From positions 1-64,000 of the forward strand of contig CAVPRU010000014.1 in NCBI GenBank assembly GCA_963707875.1: a DNA stretch of 64,000 nucleotides. The letters are read 5' to 3'. The notes under the pieces were generated by a model, which saw nothing but the letters and a program-made list of their open reading frames with translations, did not search any database and was not told the origin of the DNA. Position numbers and translations under genes: made by a program. Shown one piece after another: positions 7,036-16,694 of the stretch; positions within the stretch are counted from its first letter, which is position 1, and each line of letters starts with the position of its first letter. Origin of the DNA: SZUA-320 sp963707875. GTDB taxonomy: Bacteria > Gemmatimonadota > Gemmatimonadetes > Gemmatimonadales > GWC2-71-9.

Positions 7036-8088
7036 CTACCGGGGCGGGTGCTCGTGCTGGGAATGGTCCTCTTCGGCCATCGGCTCCCCGGCGGTGAGCC
7101 GCAGATAGTGCCTGGCATCCTGCTGGTACAACGGCTGGGCCTTGTCGGCCTGGGGCCACACCGCGCCGCGAGCCGGGACAAACAGCCCCCCGACGACCCC
7201 CATCCCGCCTTCCGGGAGCAGCTCCCCGGTGGGGTTGTTGTAAAACACCGTGACCCGATAGGTCCGGTCGGGGGTAATGGTGGCGCCGACCTTGAACCAG
7301 CCGTACAGCTTCCCGATCGGAATCCCGGCCACCTTTCCCTGATCGTCAAGGGTTGGGGCCGTGGACCAGATGACCCGGCCGGTCTCGACCTCGGTCAGCT
7401 CGATCTTGGTCCCGTGGTCGTGCAGATGGCCGCCGATCGCGACGATCTTCCCGGCGATGGCCGGCCGGGCCTCGAACGACTTCGAAGACCGGCCGGGCGG
7501 GAGCGGGAACGACTTGTCACCCACCGGAAACAGCACGTCGAGCTGGAACGGATAGCCATCGAAGACTGGCCACGGTCGACTCCCGGGCACGTACTGCAGG
7601 ATGATCCGGGTGGTTACGGACGGGTAGTCGATGTCGGTGGGGTTGTGCAGCATCGCGTTGGCCACCAATTCCGCTCCCGCGGCGATCGGGAGTCCGAACA
7701 GGAACCAGGGGAGCTTCTGCCCACCCGTCTCCGTCCCTACCCCTAGGACGCGGCGGGAGATCGGGAGGAACAGTTCTCGAGCGTGCGGATCGATCACGTT
7801 CACATGGTGGATCAGGCTGGCCGGAAGGGCGGTACCCTCGGCGTCGAACAGTTCGACCCGGAAGCCGTACACCGACACCGCGATCGGCAGTCGAGCCCGG
7901 ATCACCGGGGGCAGTCCGCCCCCGCCCCCGTGGTGCCCGGTGTGCGGCGGGAGCGGGATCGCGGGAATATCGATGGTGATTTCCCTCGTCTCGGCGTTGA
8001 CCGACACTTTGGCTTCGACGAGCTGCCCCACATCGGGGGCCTGGGCTCCAGCCAGGACGGTCAGGAGCGTCACGGTAGTCGCAATCAT
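7036..8088 (-). CDS. Secreted protein, weak resemblance to SURNod19-type domains
   Basis: The protein is 350 residues from ATG 8088, with a short signal peptide (MIATTVTLLTVLAGAQA). A Gly/His-rich segment (HTGHHGGGGG) lies near residue 50, and the C-terminus is His-rich (DHSQHEHPPR); both could bind metal. The part with GGHLHDHGTKIEL, GRVIWSTAP and a final FYNNPTGELLPEGGMG recalls the plant stress-upregulated Nod19 family, which is also found in bacteria; this is a recollection of pattern, not a search result. Further upstream starts exist in frame to 8370, but they would run into pepA and lack a signal peptide. The -10 box ends only 7 nt before the ATG. Confidence 0.55.
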   Translation of the reverse strand: MIATTVTLLTVLAGAQAPDVGQLVEAKVSVNAETREITIDIPAIPLPPHTGHHGGGGGLPPVIRARLPIAVSVYGFRVELFDAEGTALPASLIHHVNVIDPHARELFLPISRRVLGVGTETGGQKLPWFLFGLPIAAGAELVANAMLHNPTDIDYPSVTTRIILQYVPGSRPWPVFDGYPFQLDVLFPVGDKSFPLPPGRSSKSFEARPAIAGKIVAIGGHLHDHGTKIELTEVETGRVIWSTAPTLDDQGKVAGIPIGKLYGWFKVGATITPDRTYRVTVFYNNPTGELLPEGGMGVVGGLFVPARGAVWPQADKAQPLYQQDARHYLRLTAGEPMAEEDHSQHEHPPR

Positions 8089-8095
8089 GGCGGCA

Positions 8096-8124
8096 AAGTT
8101 AGTTGTGGGGTCCGGTTCCTTCAA
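8096..8124 (-). promoter_or_regulatory. Predicted promoter, leaderless type, for the gene starting at 8088
   Basis: On the minus strand, TTGAAG (8124-8119), a 17-nt spacer and TAACTT (8101-8096). The ATG begins 7 nt after the -10 box, so transcription should begin at or within a base or two of the start codon. No clear ribosome site can fit. Confidence 0.5.
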
Positions 8125-8206
8125 CCAACGGGGCCGGGGACCGCTCCCGTTTGGGGTCCAATGTGTTTTACTTTCGGGCTGCCCCAACCATAGTGGTCTG
8201 CCTGCC

Positions 8207-9679
8207 ATGAGCCTGACAACCAAACTCGCCTCAGGTCCCCCTGAGGGCACCATCACACCGCTCCTTGCTGTGGCCGTGCCGGAGGGCGGGATGCTGGAGT
8301 CCCTGGCGGGACTCGACCGACAGACCGATGGAGCACTGCGGCGGGTGTTCGGGACCGACTTCAAGGGCAAACGCGACGAGACGGCTGTCCTCTATCCGGT
8401 CGGCCCGGCCTCGCGCATCCTGCTGGTAGGGATGGGCAAGGCAGCCGACCTGACCCCCTCGAAGGTCCGGCGGGCGGCGGCGGTGGCGGGCAAGTCCGCC
8501 CGGCAACTCGGGGTCGCCGAGGCCTCGTTCTACCTGGTGCCAGAGGCGGGCGAGGTACTGCTGACCGAGTCAGTGCAGGGGATGGTGGAAGGCCTGGCGG
8601 CAGGGGCGTGGCGGTTCACGGCAATGCAGCGCCCGCCGGAGGACCCCAAACCCGAGCTGACTACGGTCACGATCCTGGTCAAGGACCCCAAGGCGGTCGC
8701 GGAAGGGCACCGGGTGGGGAGCGCGATCGCCGCGGGCCACGTACTGGCCCGGGAACTCCAGGTTCTCCCTGCCAACGTCTGCACCCCGGATCACCTCGCC
8801 ACCACCGCCCGGGATCTCGCGAAACGGCACGGCTTCGGGGTCACGGTGCTCGATGGCGCCGCGATCCGGGCGGAGGGGATGGGCGCTCTGATGGCCGTTG
8901 GCCAGGGGAGCGCGAACGATCCCCGGTTCATCGTCCTGGAGTATCAGGGCGCCAAGCGGGCCCCGGTGGTTCTGGTCGGCAAGGGGATCACCTTCGACAC
9001 CGGCGGGATCTCCATCAAGCCGGCCGACCGGATGGAGGACATGAAGTTCGACATGTCGGGAGCAGCGGCTGTGTTGGGGACCTTCGAGATGCTCGGGCGA
9101 CTCAAGCCGAAGCTTCACGTGGTCGGGCTGGTGCCGTCGGCTGAGAACATGCCTTCGTCGACCGCATATCGCCCAGGCGATGTGATCCGCAGCCACCTGG
9201 GCAAGACCATTGAGGTCATCAACACCGACGCGGAAGGGCGACTGATTCTGGCCGACGCGCTGTCGTATGCCCGCCGCTTCAAGCCCGCCGCCGTGATTGA
9301 CGCCGCCACCCTGACTGGAGCCGTCGTCATCGGCTTGGGCCACATCGCCGCGGCGGTGCTGGGGACCGATGCCGCTCTGGTGAGGGAGGTGCTGGCGGCT
9401 GGTGAGCGCTCGGGCGAGCGGACCTGGGAGTTGCCCTGCTGGGATGAGTACCGGGAGTTGATCAAGTCCGATATCGCTGACATGAAAAACAGCGGGGGTC
9501 GGGCCGCCGGGGCCATCACCGCCGCCTGGTTTCTTCGAGAATTCACGGAGGGGTATCCCTGGGCTCATATCGACATTGCCGGGACGGCCTACTCCGCCGA
9601 AGATTCACCCGGCCAGGTCAAGGGGCCGACCGGGATGGGGGTCAGGCTCTTCAGTGAATTGCTCCTCGCCCGGGTCTAG
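8207..9679 (+). CDS. pepA: Leucyl aminopeptidase (M17 family)
   Basis: The protein is 490 residues. It is a cytosolic, two-metal exopeptidase that removes N-terminal residues, preferably Leu, from peptides. The catalytic C-terminal domain shows GKGITFDTGG with the metal-binding Lys and Asp, then MKFDMSGAAAV, and the family signature NTDAEGRL. The N-terminal macro-like domain spans about residues 1-170. ATG 8207 is chosen over the much longer open frame because upstream sequence is antisense to the neighbouring secreted-protein gene and lacks homology. The next gene's GTG starts 26 bp before this stop. Confidence 0.93.
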   Translation: MSLTTKLASGPPEGTITPLLAVAVPEGGMLESLAGLDRQTDGALRRVFGTDFKGKRDETAVLYPVGPASRILLVGMGKAADLTPSKVRRAAAVAGKSARQLGVAEASFYLVPEAGEVLLTESVQGMVEGLAAGAWRFTAMQRPPEDPKPELTTVTILVKDPKAVAEGHRVGSAIAAGHVLARELQVLPANVCTPDHLATTARDLAKRHGFGVTVLDGAAIRAEGMGALMAVGQGSANDPRFIVLEYQGAKRAPVVLVGKGITFDTGGISIKPADRMEDMKFDMSGAAAVLGTFEMLGRLKPKLHVVGLVPSAENMPSSTAYRPGDVIRSHLGKTIEVINTDAEGRLILADALSYARRFKPAAVIDAATLTGAVVIGLGHIAAAVLGTDAALVREVLAAGERSGERTWELPCWDEYRELIKSDIADMKNSGGRAAGAITAAWFLREFTEGYPWAHIDIAGTAYSAEDSPGQVKGPTGMGVRLFSELLLARV

Positions 9680-11520
9680 CGCCGCGGGCTGGCGACTGGT
9701 TCCCGCGCTGCTCGGCTGGGCGCTGCTGGCGGCCGGCCCGGTCGACGGTCAGGTGCCTCCGCCGGCTCCCGGCGATACCGTGGCCCGGCCGGCGGTGGAC
9801 ACCAATGATGTGACCGGAATGCTGCTCCGGGCCGAGGAGGACACCAGGGCCCGGGTGCCCTCCGCGCCCCGGGTCGGGACGGCCAACCTCCTTCCGGCCG
9901 GCAGTCGGATCATCCTGACCCGGGATTCGATCGAGTTCATGAATGCCGAGACCATCGGAGATGTGATCTCCGAGGTTCCCGGAGTCTTTCTCTGGCGGGG
10001 CGGCTGGTTGGGGCGACCGGAACTGCCGAACTACCTCGGGCGAGGGGCCACCTCAGTCGAATGGGTCATCGACGGCGTGCCGTTCACCCAGCTCGGGTTC
10101 GACAGCCTCAGCCGTCGATCCCTCGCTCCTCCCGATCGGCTGGGTTGACCGGATCGAGATCGAGCAGCTGCCGGGGCTGCTGCGGGTCCACCTCATGTTC
10201 CGGGAGCAGGAGGTCCTGGCACCCTGGACCAGACTTTCGGTCGCCCGCGGGACCTACGAGCAGGCCCGCTACGAGGGGATCCTGCAGAAGCGTGCGGCCG
10301 GAGGGCTCGGGTACACGGTGGGGGTGTCGTACGACATTTCCAACGGGTTCAACAACGACGTGGGGGACTTCCAGGCAGCCAACGCCTGGCTGGAAGCGAG
10401 CTACATCCCGTCGGCCCGATTCGGGGCTCGGCTCCGCTATCGGCTGAGTACCCCGGACAGGGACCCGTCGCTCGCGGAAGGAACTCCGCCCCGTGATACC
10501 CTGGCCCGCCCTCTCCGCCGGGATCGCGGGGATCTGGAGGCCCGGGTCTTCTTTGCCCAGCGGAGCGACGGACTGGGCCGGCAGATCGACTTCCTGGTCA
10601 CTCGGTCGAGCTGGTCCTACGACACCCTCCGGATTCCGTACCTCGAGCCGGGCTTTTCTCAGGACCTGATCCGGGCCGGCGTGGTCATGACACACCGTTG
10701 GGCTCAGCGGAGCGTCGGGGGCCAGCTGTTCTATGGCTCGAAATGGACTCGGGTAGACGCGCGGGCCAACGCCGGGTGGGCGTTGACGGAACGGCTGACG
10801 GCTGCTCTTGAAGGGGCCTATCAGGTGCACCAGGACAGCCGCGCGAGCTACTGGGGGATGGCGCGGGCCGGGCTTGCCTTGCCGCTCGGCTCGGGCCTGT
10901 CCGGGGCCTGGCGGGTGGGTCAGGTGGTGGCCAGGCCGTCGGTCCCCGGGGACCAGGCGCAGTCGATCTCGGATGGGGAGCTCACGGCCTCACTGGAGCA
11001 AGCCCGGATCGGGGCGCGGGTGAGCTACACCCGGACGGCCGCCTTCAGCCCGGTGTCCTATTACCAGTTTGCCCAAGTCGACACCATCGGCCGTCAGGGC
11101 CCTACCGAGTGGGTCACCGGGCACCTTCGGCTCGCCCCGCGCCAGTGGCTGGTCTTCCAGGGGTGGTACAGCACCGCACTTGGCACCCAACCCGAGGGGA
11201 CCCCGCCGGACCACTCCATCATCACGGGGGCCATCCGCTCCAAGTTCCTCCGGACCTTCCCGAGCGGGATCTTCGACCTGAAGCTCGAGCTGGCCGCCGA
11301 GAATTGGGGCAACGGGGTCCTGGGCCGGGACCGGCAGGGAACCCCGGTCGTGATCCAGGGGGCGACCTTCCTCCGGGGGCTGATCCAGATCAAGTTGGGC
11401 TCGTTTACCATCTACTATGACCGTTACAACCTGGCCGACACCCGGCTCACCTACCATCCGGGCCTCCGGCAGCCTGCCCAGGCCTACACCTTCGGGATTC
11501 GCTGGTCCTTCCTCAACTAG
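9654..11520 (+). CDS. TonB-dependent-receptor-like outer-membrane protein (frameshift in assembly)
   Basis: From GTG 9654 a signal sequence (LVPALLGWALLAAGPVDGQ) is followed by a plug-like domain with ETIGDVISEVPGVFLWRGG and a VEWVIDGVPF strand, typical of TonB plug domains. About 400 residues of barrel-like sequence follow, ending in RWSFLN. An extra C near 10112 breaks the frame: the first piece would stop at 10148, and the second is read from about 10113 in another frame (GFDSLS then VDPSLLPIGWVDRIE). Conservation on both sides suggests an indel error. At about 620 residues it is short for a classical receptor. The transported substrate cannot be told. Confidence 0.65.
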
Positions 11521-11586
11521 GCCCCAAGCCGGTGCATTCGGACCCCGGCCGGGCTATCTTTCAAGATTCTGGACCTCGGGGGCGGC

Positions 11587-12459
11587 GTGGCGTTCAGCAT
11601 GACCGGGTTTGGGGCGGCCGAGGGGCCGGTCGGCGGCGGCAGCATCCGGGTTGAAATCCGGACCGTCAACCACCGGTTCTTCAACCCGTCGTTCAAGCTC
11701 TCCGGTGAAATCGCCGTCTTCGAGGGTGAGGTTCGGGAGCAGCTCCGCAAGGCGTTCGACCGGGGCCACATCTCGGTCTCGATGCGGTGGGGCGGGACCG
11801 AGCCTCCCGCGACCGCGCTCCAGCTCAATCTGGACCGGGCTCGGGAGGCGATGGCCCGGCTCCGCGAGTTGCAGACCGCGGTGGGTCTGTCGGGCGAGAT
11901 CCCGCTGGATCTGCTGGCCCGCCAGTCCGATGTCCTGACCCTGGCGCCCAACCCCGCCACCCCGGTGCGGTGGGAGGAACTGGCGCCGATTCTGGACGAC
12001 GCCACCCGCGACTGCCGGGCGATGCGACGCCGCGAAGGCGAAGTGCTCGCTGGAGAGCTGGAAGGGCGGTTGCGGCAGATTGGAGCGTTGGCCGAGCGAG
12101 TGGCCCAGCGGGCGCCCGAACGGGTGGTGGCCGAGCGTGAGCGGCTTCAGGCGGCGGTGAACCAGCTGGTGTCGGGGGCGGTGGATGAAGGTCGGCTTGC
12201 CCAGGAGATTGCCTTTCTGGCGGACCGACTCGACATCACCGAGGAACTGGTCAGGCTCACGGCTCACCTGGGCGCGGCCAGGGCTGCCCTGGCTCAGGAC
12301 GGTCCGGTCGGCAAGCAACTCGGGTTCCTGGCTCAGGAACTGGGCCGGGAGATCAACACGATCGGGTCCAAGGCGAACGATGCCACCATCGCCCACTGGG
12401 TGGTGGCGATGAAAGGGGAGCTCGAAAAATTCCGGGAGCAGGTCGAGAACCTCGAGTGA
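11587..12459 (+). CDS. yicC: YicC/YloC family endoribonuclease
   Basis: The protein is 290 residues and begins with the family hallmark SMTGFG at residues 4-9, followed by EIRTVNHRF. The C-terminal domain includes EEL and the conserved LGREINTIGSKANDA segment near the end. YicC proteins are endoribonucleases implicated in RNA turnover. GTG 11587 is used; an ATG at 11599 is the alternative. A -10-like TATCTT lies at 11555-11560. The stop overlaps the gmk start by GTGA, a common yicC-gmk-rpoZ arrangement in bacteria. Confidence 0.9.
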   Translation: MAFSMTGFGAAEGPVGGGSIRVEIRTVNHRFFNPSFKLSGEIAVFEGEVREQLRKAFDRGHISVSMRWGGTEPPATALQLNLDRAREAMARLRELQTAVGLSGEIPLDLLARQSDVLTLAPNPATPVRWEELAPILDDATRDCRAMRRREGEVLAGELEGRLRQIGALAERVAQRAPERVVAERERLQAAVNQLVSGAVDEGRLAQEIAFLADRLDITEELVRLTAHLGAARAALAQDGPVGKQLGFLAQELGREINTIGSKANDATIAHWVVAMKGELEKFREQVENLE

Positions 12460-13106
12460 AGCCGTTCCTCCTGGTCCTGTCGTCCCCCTCGGGGGGAGGA
12501 AAGAGCACCATCGCCAGGCACCTGCTCGAAGCGCGGGAGGACCTGGGGTACTCCGTCTCGGCCACGACCCGGGGGCCGCGGGCAGGGGAGGAAGACGGCG
12601 TGCACTACCACTTCCTGACGCCGGAGGAGTTTGATCGGCGGGAAGCGGCTGGGGAGTTCGTCGAATCGGCCAGCTACGGAGGGCATCGGTATGGCACCCT
12701 CCGGTCGGAGGTCAACCGGGTGCTCGACAGCGGGCGGCACGTGGTGATGGACATCGAGGTCCAGGGAGCCCGGCAGGTCCGCCAGGCGATCCCGGACACG
12801 GTCAGCGTCTTCGTGCTGCCACCTTCCGGAAGCGTTCTGGTCGAACGACTCCGTGGCCGGGCGACCGAAAACGAGGCTGGGCTGGCGCGACGGCTCGCCC
12901 ATGCCGCCGAGGAGTTGCTGGCGGCGACGGAATATGACTACGTGGTCGTCAACGACGACCTGGTGGCCGCGGTGGATGCCGTGGCGGCGATTCTCGAAGC
13001 TGAAGGCCATCGGACCGGCCGGACGGCCGGACTGGAAGATCGAGTGCGGACCATGAGCGCTGAAGTCCGCGCTGCCCGAACCGACGCGGCGGAATCCTCC
13101 GCGTAA
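12456..13106 (+). CDS. gmk: Guanylate kinase
   Basis: The protein is 216 residues. It phosphorylates GMP to GDP with ATP. The P-loop SSPSGGGKST is at residues 9-18, followed by SVSATTRGPRAGEEDGVHYHF, the GMP-binding signature. The lid and C-terminal helices end in an Ala-rich tail of about 20 residues that looks like an extension. Start GTG 12456 overlaps the yicC stop. It forms a compact unit with yicC, rpoZ and coaBC. Confidence 0.95.
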   Translation: MKPFLLVLSSPSGGGKSTIARHLLEAREDLGYSVSATTRGPRAGEEDGVHYHFLTPEEFDRREAAGEFVESASYGGHRYGTLRSEVNRVLDSGRHVVMDIEVQGARQVRQAIPDTVSVFVLPPSGSVLVERLRGRATENEAGLARRLAHAAEELLAATEYDYVVVNDDLVAAVDAVAAILEAEGHRTGRTAGLEDRVRTMSAEVRAARTDAAESSA

Positions 13107-13117
13107 AAGGAGCTCAG

Positions 13118-13345
13118 ATGAAGATTTTTACCCCGCAGGAAGCTGCCGCCCGAACCGGAACCAAGTACCGGGCTGTCCTGGTGGCCGCCAAGTTCGCCCG
13201 GATGATCAACGAGTTTCCCAAGGACGTTCAGGTGCAGTGGGACCAGAATGACCGGGAACAGAAGCTGACCACCCTCGCGATGGAAAAGCTGGTCTCCGGA
13301 GAGCTGGGCTATCGCGAGATGCGGCGGCGGCGGTCCGAGGTGTGA
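13118..13345 (+). CDS. rpoZ: RNA polymerase omega subunit
   Basis: The protein is 75 residues, the usual small size. The family segment reads ARTGTKYRAVLVAAKFARMI near the N-terminus, then LTTLAMEKLVSGEL. Omega helps assemble and stabilise RNA polymerase and can contribute to ppGpp response. An AAAAGGAG site lies 8 nt before the ATG. Its position between gmk and coaBC is typical. The stop overlaps the coaBC GTG. Confidence 0.92.
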   Translation: MKIFTPQEAAARTGTKYRAVLVAAKFARMINEFPKDVQVQWDQNDREQKLTTLAMEKLVSGELGYREMRRRRSEV

Positions 13346-14574
13346 CGCTGCTGCCGGGGCGACACATCGTCCTCGGCGTCTCGGGCGGGATTGCCGCCTA
13401 CAAGAGTTGCCACCTGGTGCGGCGGTTGCGGGAAGCCGGGGCCAAGGTCGATGTCGTCTTGACGCGGGGCGCGCGGAAGTTCGTGCGCCCCGTGACGTTC
13501 GAGGCCTTGAGCGGCCGTCCGGTCCGAACCTCCCTGTGGCATCCCGGGGAGGCGTTGGACCACGTCGCGCTTGCCCGGGAAGCCGATCTGGTGATCGTGG
13601 CCCCCGCGTCGGCCCACCTCATTGCCCGAGCTGCGCTCGGGCTGGCCGATGACCTGCTCACCGCCCTGCTGCTGGCGCGGACCGGGCCGGTTCTGCTGGC
13701 GCCCGCCATGAACGATTCCATGTACGCGTCACCGGCCACCCAGCAGAACCTCCAGCGTCTGGCGGATCGGGGCTGGCGCCAGGTGGGACCCGCAACCGGG
13801 CCCCTGGCCGAGGGCGACAGTGAGCTGCCTGGGCGGATGAGCGAGCCCGAGGCCATCCTGGCCCACGCGGTCCGGCTGGTCCGCTCCGGGGGGCCGCTGA
13901 CGGGCCGCCGGGTGCTGGTGACCGCCGGTCCCACGCGGGAGAGCATCGACCCGGTCCGGACCCTCACCAACCGCTCGAGCGGGCGGATGGGCTATCGTCT
14001 GGCGGCCGCGGCCTGGTACCGGGGAGCTGAAGTGGTGCTGGTGAGCGGACCCAGCGCCGAACCGCCACCGGAGGGTGTCCGGGTCCGGATGGTGGAGTCG
14101 ACCCGGGAGATGGAGACTTGCGTCGCGGAGGAACTGCCGGCCGCCGACCTGCTGGTGATGGCGGCGGCCCCGGCGGATTTCGCACCGGTCACCCCGGCGG
14201 ACCGGAAGCTGGAGCGGCAGGCTGGCGAGTTGACCCTTGCTCTTGGCCCCACCGGGGATATTCTCTCCGGCACCCGCCACCTCAGGAAGCCCGGGATGGT
14301 CGCCGTGGGCTTCGCCCTGGAGACCGGCAACGCGCTGGCCCGGGCGGAAGACAAGCTGGTCCGGAAGGGGCTCGATCTGATCGTGGTCAACGACGCCCTC
14401 GAACCCGGAGCGGGGTTTGAGGTGGAAACCAATCGGGTGACGATCATCGATCGAACCGGGCGCCGGTCGGAGGTCCCGCTGCAGTCCAAGGCGGCGGTCG
14501 CGGAAGCCATTCTCGATGTGGTGGAGGGAGTTCTGGGTGGACGCACGGCGACTGTATCTCGGGATCCAGCGTGA
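13342..14574 (+). CDS. coaBC: Bifunctional phosphopantothenoylcysteine decarboxylase / phosphopantothenate-cysteine ligase
   Basis: The protein is 410 residues with two domains. The N-terminal CoaC flavoprotein (about 1-185) has GVSGGIAAYKS, the APAMN segment near residue 120 and a following substrate-recognition clamp. The C-terminal CoaB (about 188-400) has VTAGPTRESIDPVRTLTNRSSG, the nucleotide-binding site, and KLERQAGELTLALGPT. Together they make phosphopantetheine for coenzyme A. GTG 13342 overlaps rpoZ by GTGA. The UDG gene begins inside its 3' end. Confidence 0.94.
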   Translation: MTLLPGRHIVLGVSGGIAAYKSCHLVRRLREAGAKVDVVLTRGARKFVRPVTFEALSGRPVRTSLWHPGEALDHVALAREADLVIVAPASAHLIARAALGLADDLLTALLLARTGPVLLAPAMNDSMYASPATQQNLQRLADRGWRQVGPATGPLAEGDSELPGRMSEPEAILAHAVRLVRSGGPLTGRRVLVTAGPTRESIDPVRTLTNRSSGRMGYRLAAAAWYRGAEVVLVSGPSAEPPPEGVRVRMVESTREMETCVAEELPAADLLVMAAAPADFAPVTPADRKLERQAGELTLALGPTGDILSGTRHLRKPGMVAVGFALETGNALARAEDKLVRKGLDLIVVNDALEPGAGFEVETNRVTIIDRTGRRSEVPLQSKAAVAEAILDVVEGVLGGRTATVSRDPA

Positions 14575-15344
14575 CCTTGGTGGCTCCGACGTGGTGCTCC
14601 AGGCCGGCACCACCGCCGAGCGCGTGAGCCCGCCCCGCCGACCGTCGGCACCCGCCGCTCCAGAGACGCCGGTGGCATCCCGGGCAGAGACCCCGGCGGT
14701 CCGGCGAGACTGGCGCGAGGGCGCCCCGCCGATCCCCGAAAACGGGCTGGTGATCACAATTCCGACGCCCGATATCCTGGCGGCCGGACCCGACTATTCT
14801 TCCCTTGAGGAAATCGCGGCGGCAGTGGCCGAATGCACCCGCTGCGTGCTGTGTGACGGCCGGACCAACACCGTGCCGGGTGAAGGGAACCCTCAGGCCC
14901 GGCTGCTCTGTGTCGGTGAGGGTCCCGGGGAGACCGAAGATCGAACGGGGCGGCCGTTTGTCGGCCGGGCGGGAGAACTGCTGACGGGAATCCTGGCGGC
15001 CATTGAACTGCCCCGGGATCAGGTGTTCATCGCCAACGTGGTCAAGTGCCGGCCTCCCCAGAACCGGAAGCCGCTGCCCGGACGAGATGACCGCCTGCCT
15101 GCCGTACCTCCAGGCCCAGCTGCGGCTGATCAGGCCCACGGTCATCCTCGCGCTGGGCGCCACGGCGGCCGAAGCCCTGCTGGGGGTCCGACGGAGCCTG
15201 GGAGAGTTGCGAAACAAAGTGCATCGCTACGATGGGGTCCCGCTGGTGGTGACGTACCACCCTGCGGCCCTGTTGCGGAACCCGAACTGGAAGAAGCCGA
15301 CCTGGGATGACGTCCGTATCGCCAGACAACTTCTCGACGCTTGA
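14537..15344 (+). CDS. Uracil-DNA glycosylase, iron-sulfur family 4 type (frameshift in assembly)
   Basis: It excises uracil from DNA. The core shows CTRCVLCDGRTNTVPGEGN (cluster-ligand cysteines), GEGPGETEDRTGRPFVGRAG (uracil pocket), VFIANVVKCRPPQNRKP and, after the break, TYHPAALLRNP. An extra base near 15079 (CCCGG run) shifts the frame between NRKPLP and DEMTACLPYL. Both halves match the family in order, so this is one gene of about 268 residues with a likely indel error. The first 85 residues are a Pro/Ala-rich extension absent from short homologues. It starts at GTG 14537 inside coaBC and ends inside dnaB. Confidence 0.85.
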
Positions 15345-16692
15345 TGCTCCGGTAGGGCGGACCCCGCCCTGGAACCCGGAGGCGGAGCAGGCGGTCATCG
15401 GTGCCATGCTGATCGACCAGGATGCCGCGCTCCGGGCCCTCGAGCTGCTCGATCACAGCATGTTCTACCGGGAGGGCCATCGTCGGGTCTTCCGGGCCAT
15501 GGCTGCTCTGCTGGAGCGCCGGGTGGTCATCGACTACGTCACCCTGCGCGACGAACTTGCCCGGCGCGGCGAGCTCGACGAAGCCGGCGGAGTGGAGTAT
15601 CTGGCCGAACTGGTCGATGTCGCCCCGACCGCGGCCAACCTGGATTTCCATGCCGGCATTGTCCGCGACAAGGCGATTCTCCGTCGCCTGATTGACACCG
15701 CCACCGGCATCATCACCGAGGCCTACGCCGGCCGCAGCAGCGCCAACGAACTCCTCGACACCGCCGAGTCCCGGGTCTTCCACATCTCTCAGGAACGGCG
15801 GGACGCCGGATTCATCCGGATCAAGGAGATGCTGTGGCCCACGATGGAGCGCATTGAAACGCTCCATCGGAGTGGCAAGAAGATCACCGGGGTGCCCAGC
15901 GGTTTCGTAGAATTGGATGAGTTGACGTCGGGGTTCCAGAAGTCGGAGTTGATCATCGTGGCGGCCCGGCCGTCCATGGGCAAGACCGCCTTCTGCCTGA
16001 ACATCGCGACCCACGCGGCATTGGAGAACATGGGCGTAGCGATCTTCTCACTCGAAATGTCGAAGGACGCCCTGGTGCAGCGGATGCTCTGCGCCGAGGC
16101 CCGGGTGGACAGTCAGTTGGTGCGCCGGGGCATGCTCCGGGATCACGACTTCACCAAGCTGGCCCGCGCCGCGGGGATCCTGCAGGGCTGCCCGATCTGG
16201 ATCGACGACACCCCCGCCCAGACGCTCCTGGAAGTCCGCTCCAAGGCCCGCCGGCTCAAGGCGGAATCGGAGCTCGGGATGATCGTGGTGGACTACCTGC
16301 AGCTGATGCGGAGTCCGGAGTACTCGGAAAACCGGGTGCAGGAGATCTCCGACATCTCGCGATCGCTCAAGGCCCTGGCTCGGGAACTGGAGGTTCCGGT
16401 GGTGGCGCTGTCCCAGCTGTCCCGGGCTTCGGAACAGCGCGGTGGAGAGCGGAAGCCCATTCTCTCCGACCTGCGGGATTCAGGGGCCATTGAGCAGGAC
16501 GCGGATGTCGTCATCTTCATCCATCGGCCGGAGATGTACCAGAAGGAAGACAGCGAGGGGCGCAGCCTCGAGGGAGTGGCCGAGATTCTGATTGCCAAGC
16601 ACCGGAACGGTCCCACCGGCAACCTCGACCTCCATTTCGAGAAGTCGATTACCCGGTTCGACAACCTGTCCGACCGGGAAGGTCCCGGCTGA
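15307..16692 (+). CDS. dnaB: Replicative DNA helicase
   Basis: The protein is 461 residues, normal for the family. The N-terminal primase-interacting domain (about 20-125, starting PWNPEAEQAVIGAML) is joined by a linker to the RecA-like ATPase: Walker A ARPSMGKTAF near 219, SLEMSKDALVQRM, Walker B MIVVDYLQLM, and the arginine-rich SDLRDSGAIEQDADVV motif. No intein is present. ATG 15307 overlaps the UDG stop by 38 bp, which ties replication to a repair gene in this operon. radA follows after 2 bp. Confidence 0.96.
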   Translation: MTSVSPDNFSTLDAPVGRTPPWNPEAEQAVIGAMLIDQDAALRALELLDHSMFYREGHRRVFRAMAALLERRVVIDYVTLRDELARRGELDEAGGVEYLAELVDVAPTAANLDFHAGIVRDKAILRRLIDTATGIITEAYAGRSSANELLDTAESRVFHISQERRDAGFIRIKEMLWPTMERIETLHRSGKKITGVPSGFVELDELTSGFQKSELIIVAARPSMGKTAFCLNIATHAALENMGVAIFSLEMSKDALVQRMLCAEARVDSQLVRRGMLRDHDFTKLARAAGILQGCPIWIDDTPAQTLLEVRSKARRLKAESELGMIVVDYLQLMRSPEYSENRVQEISDISRSLKALARELEVPVVALSQLSRASEQRGGERKPILSDLRDSGAIEQDADVVIFIHRPEMYQKEDSEGRSLEGVAEILIAKHRNGPTGNLDLHFEKSITRFDNLSDREGPG

Positions 16693-16694
16693 CG

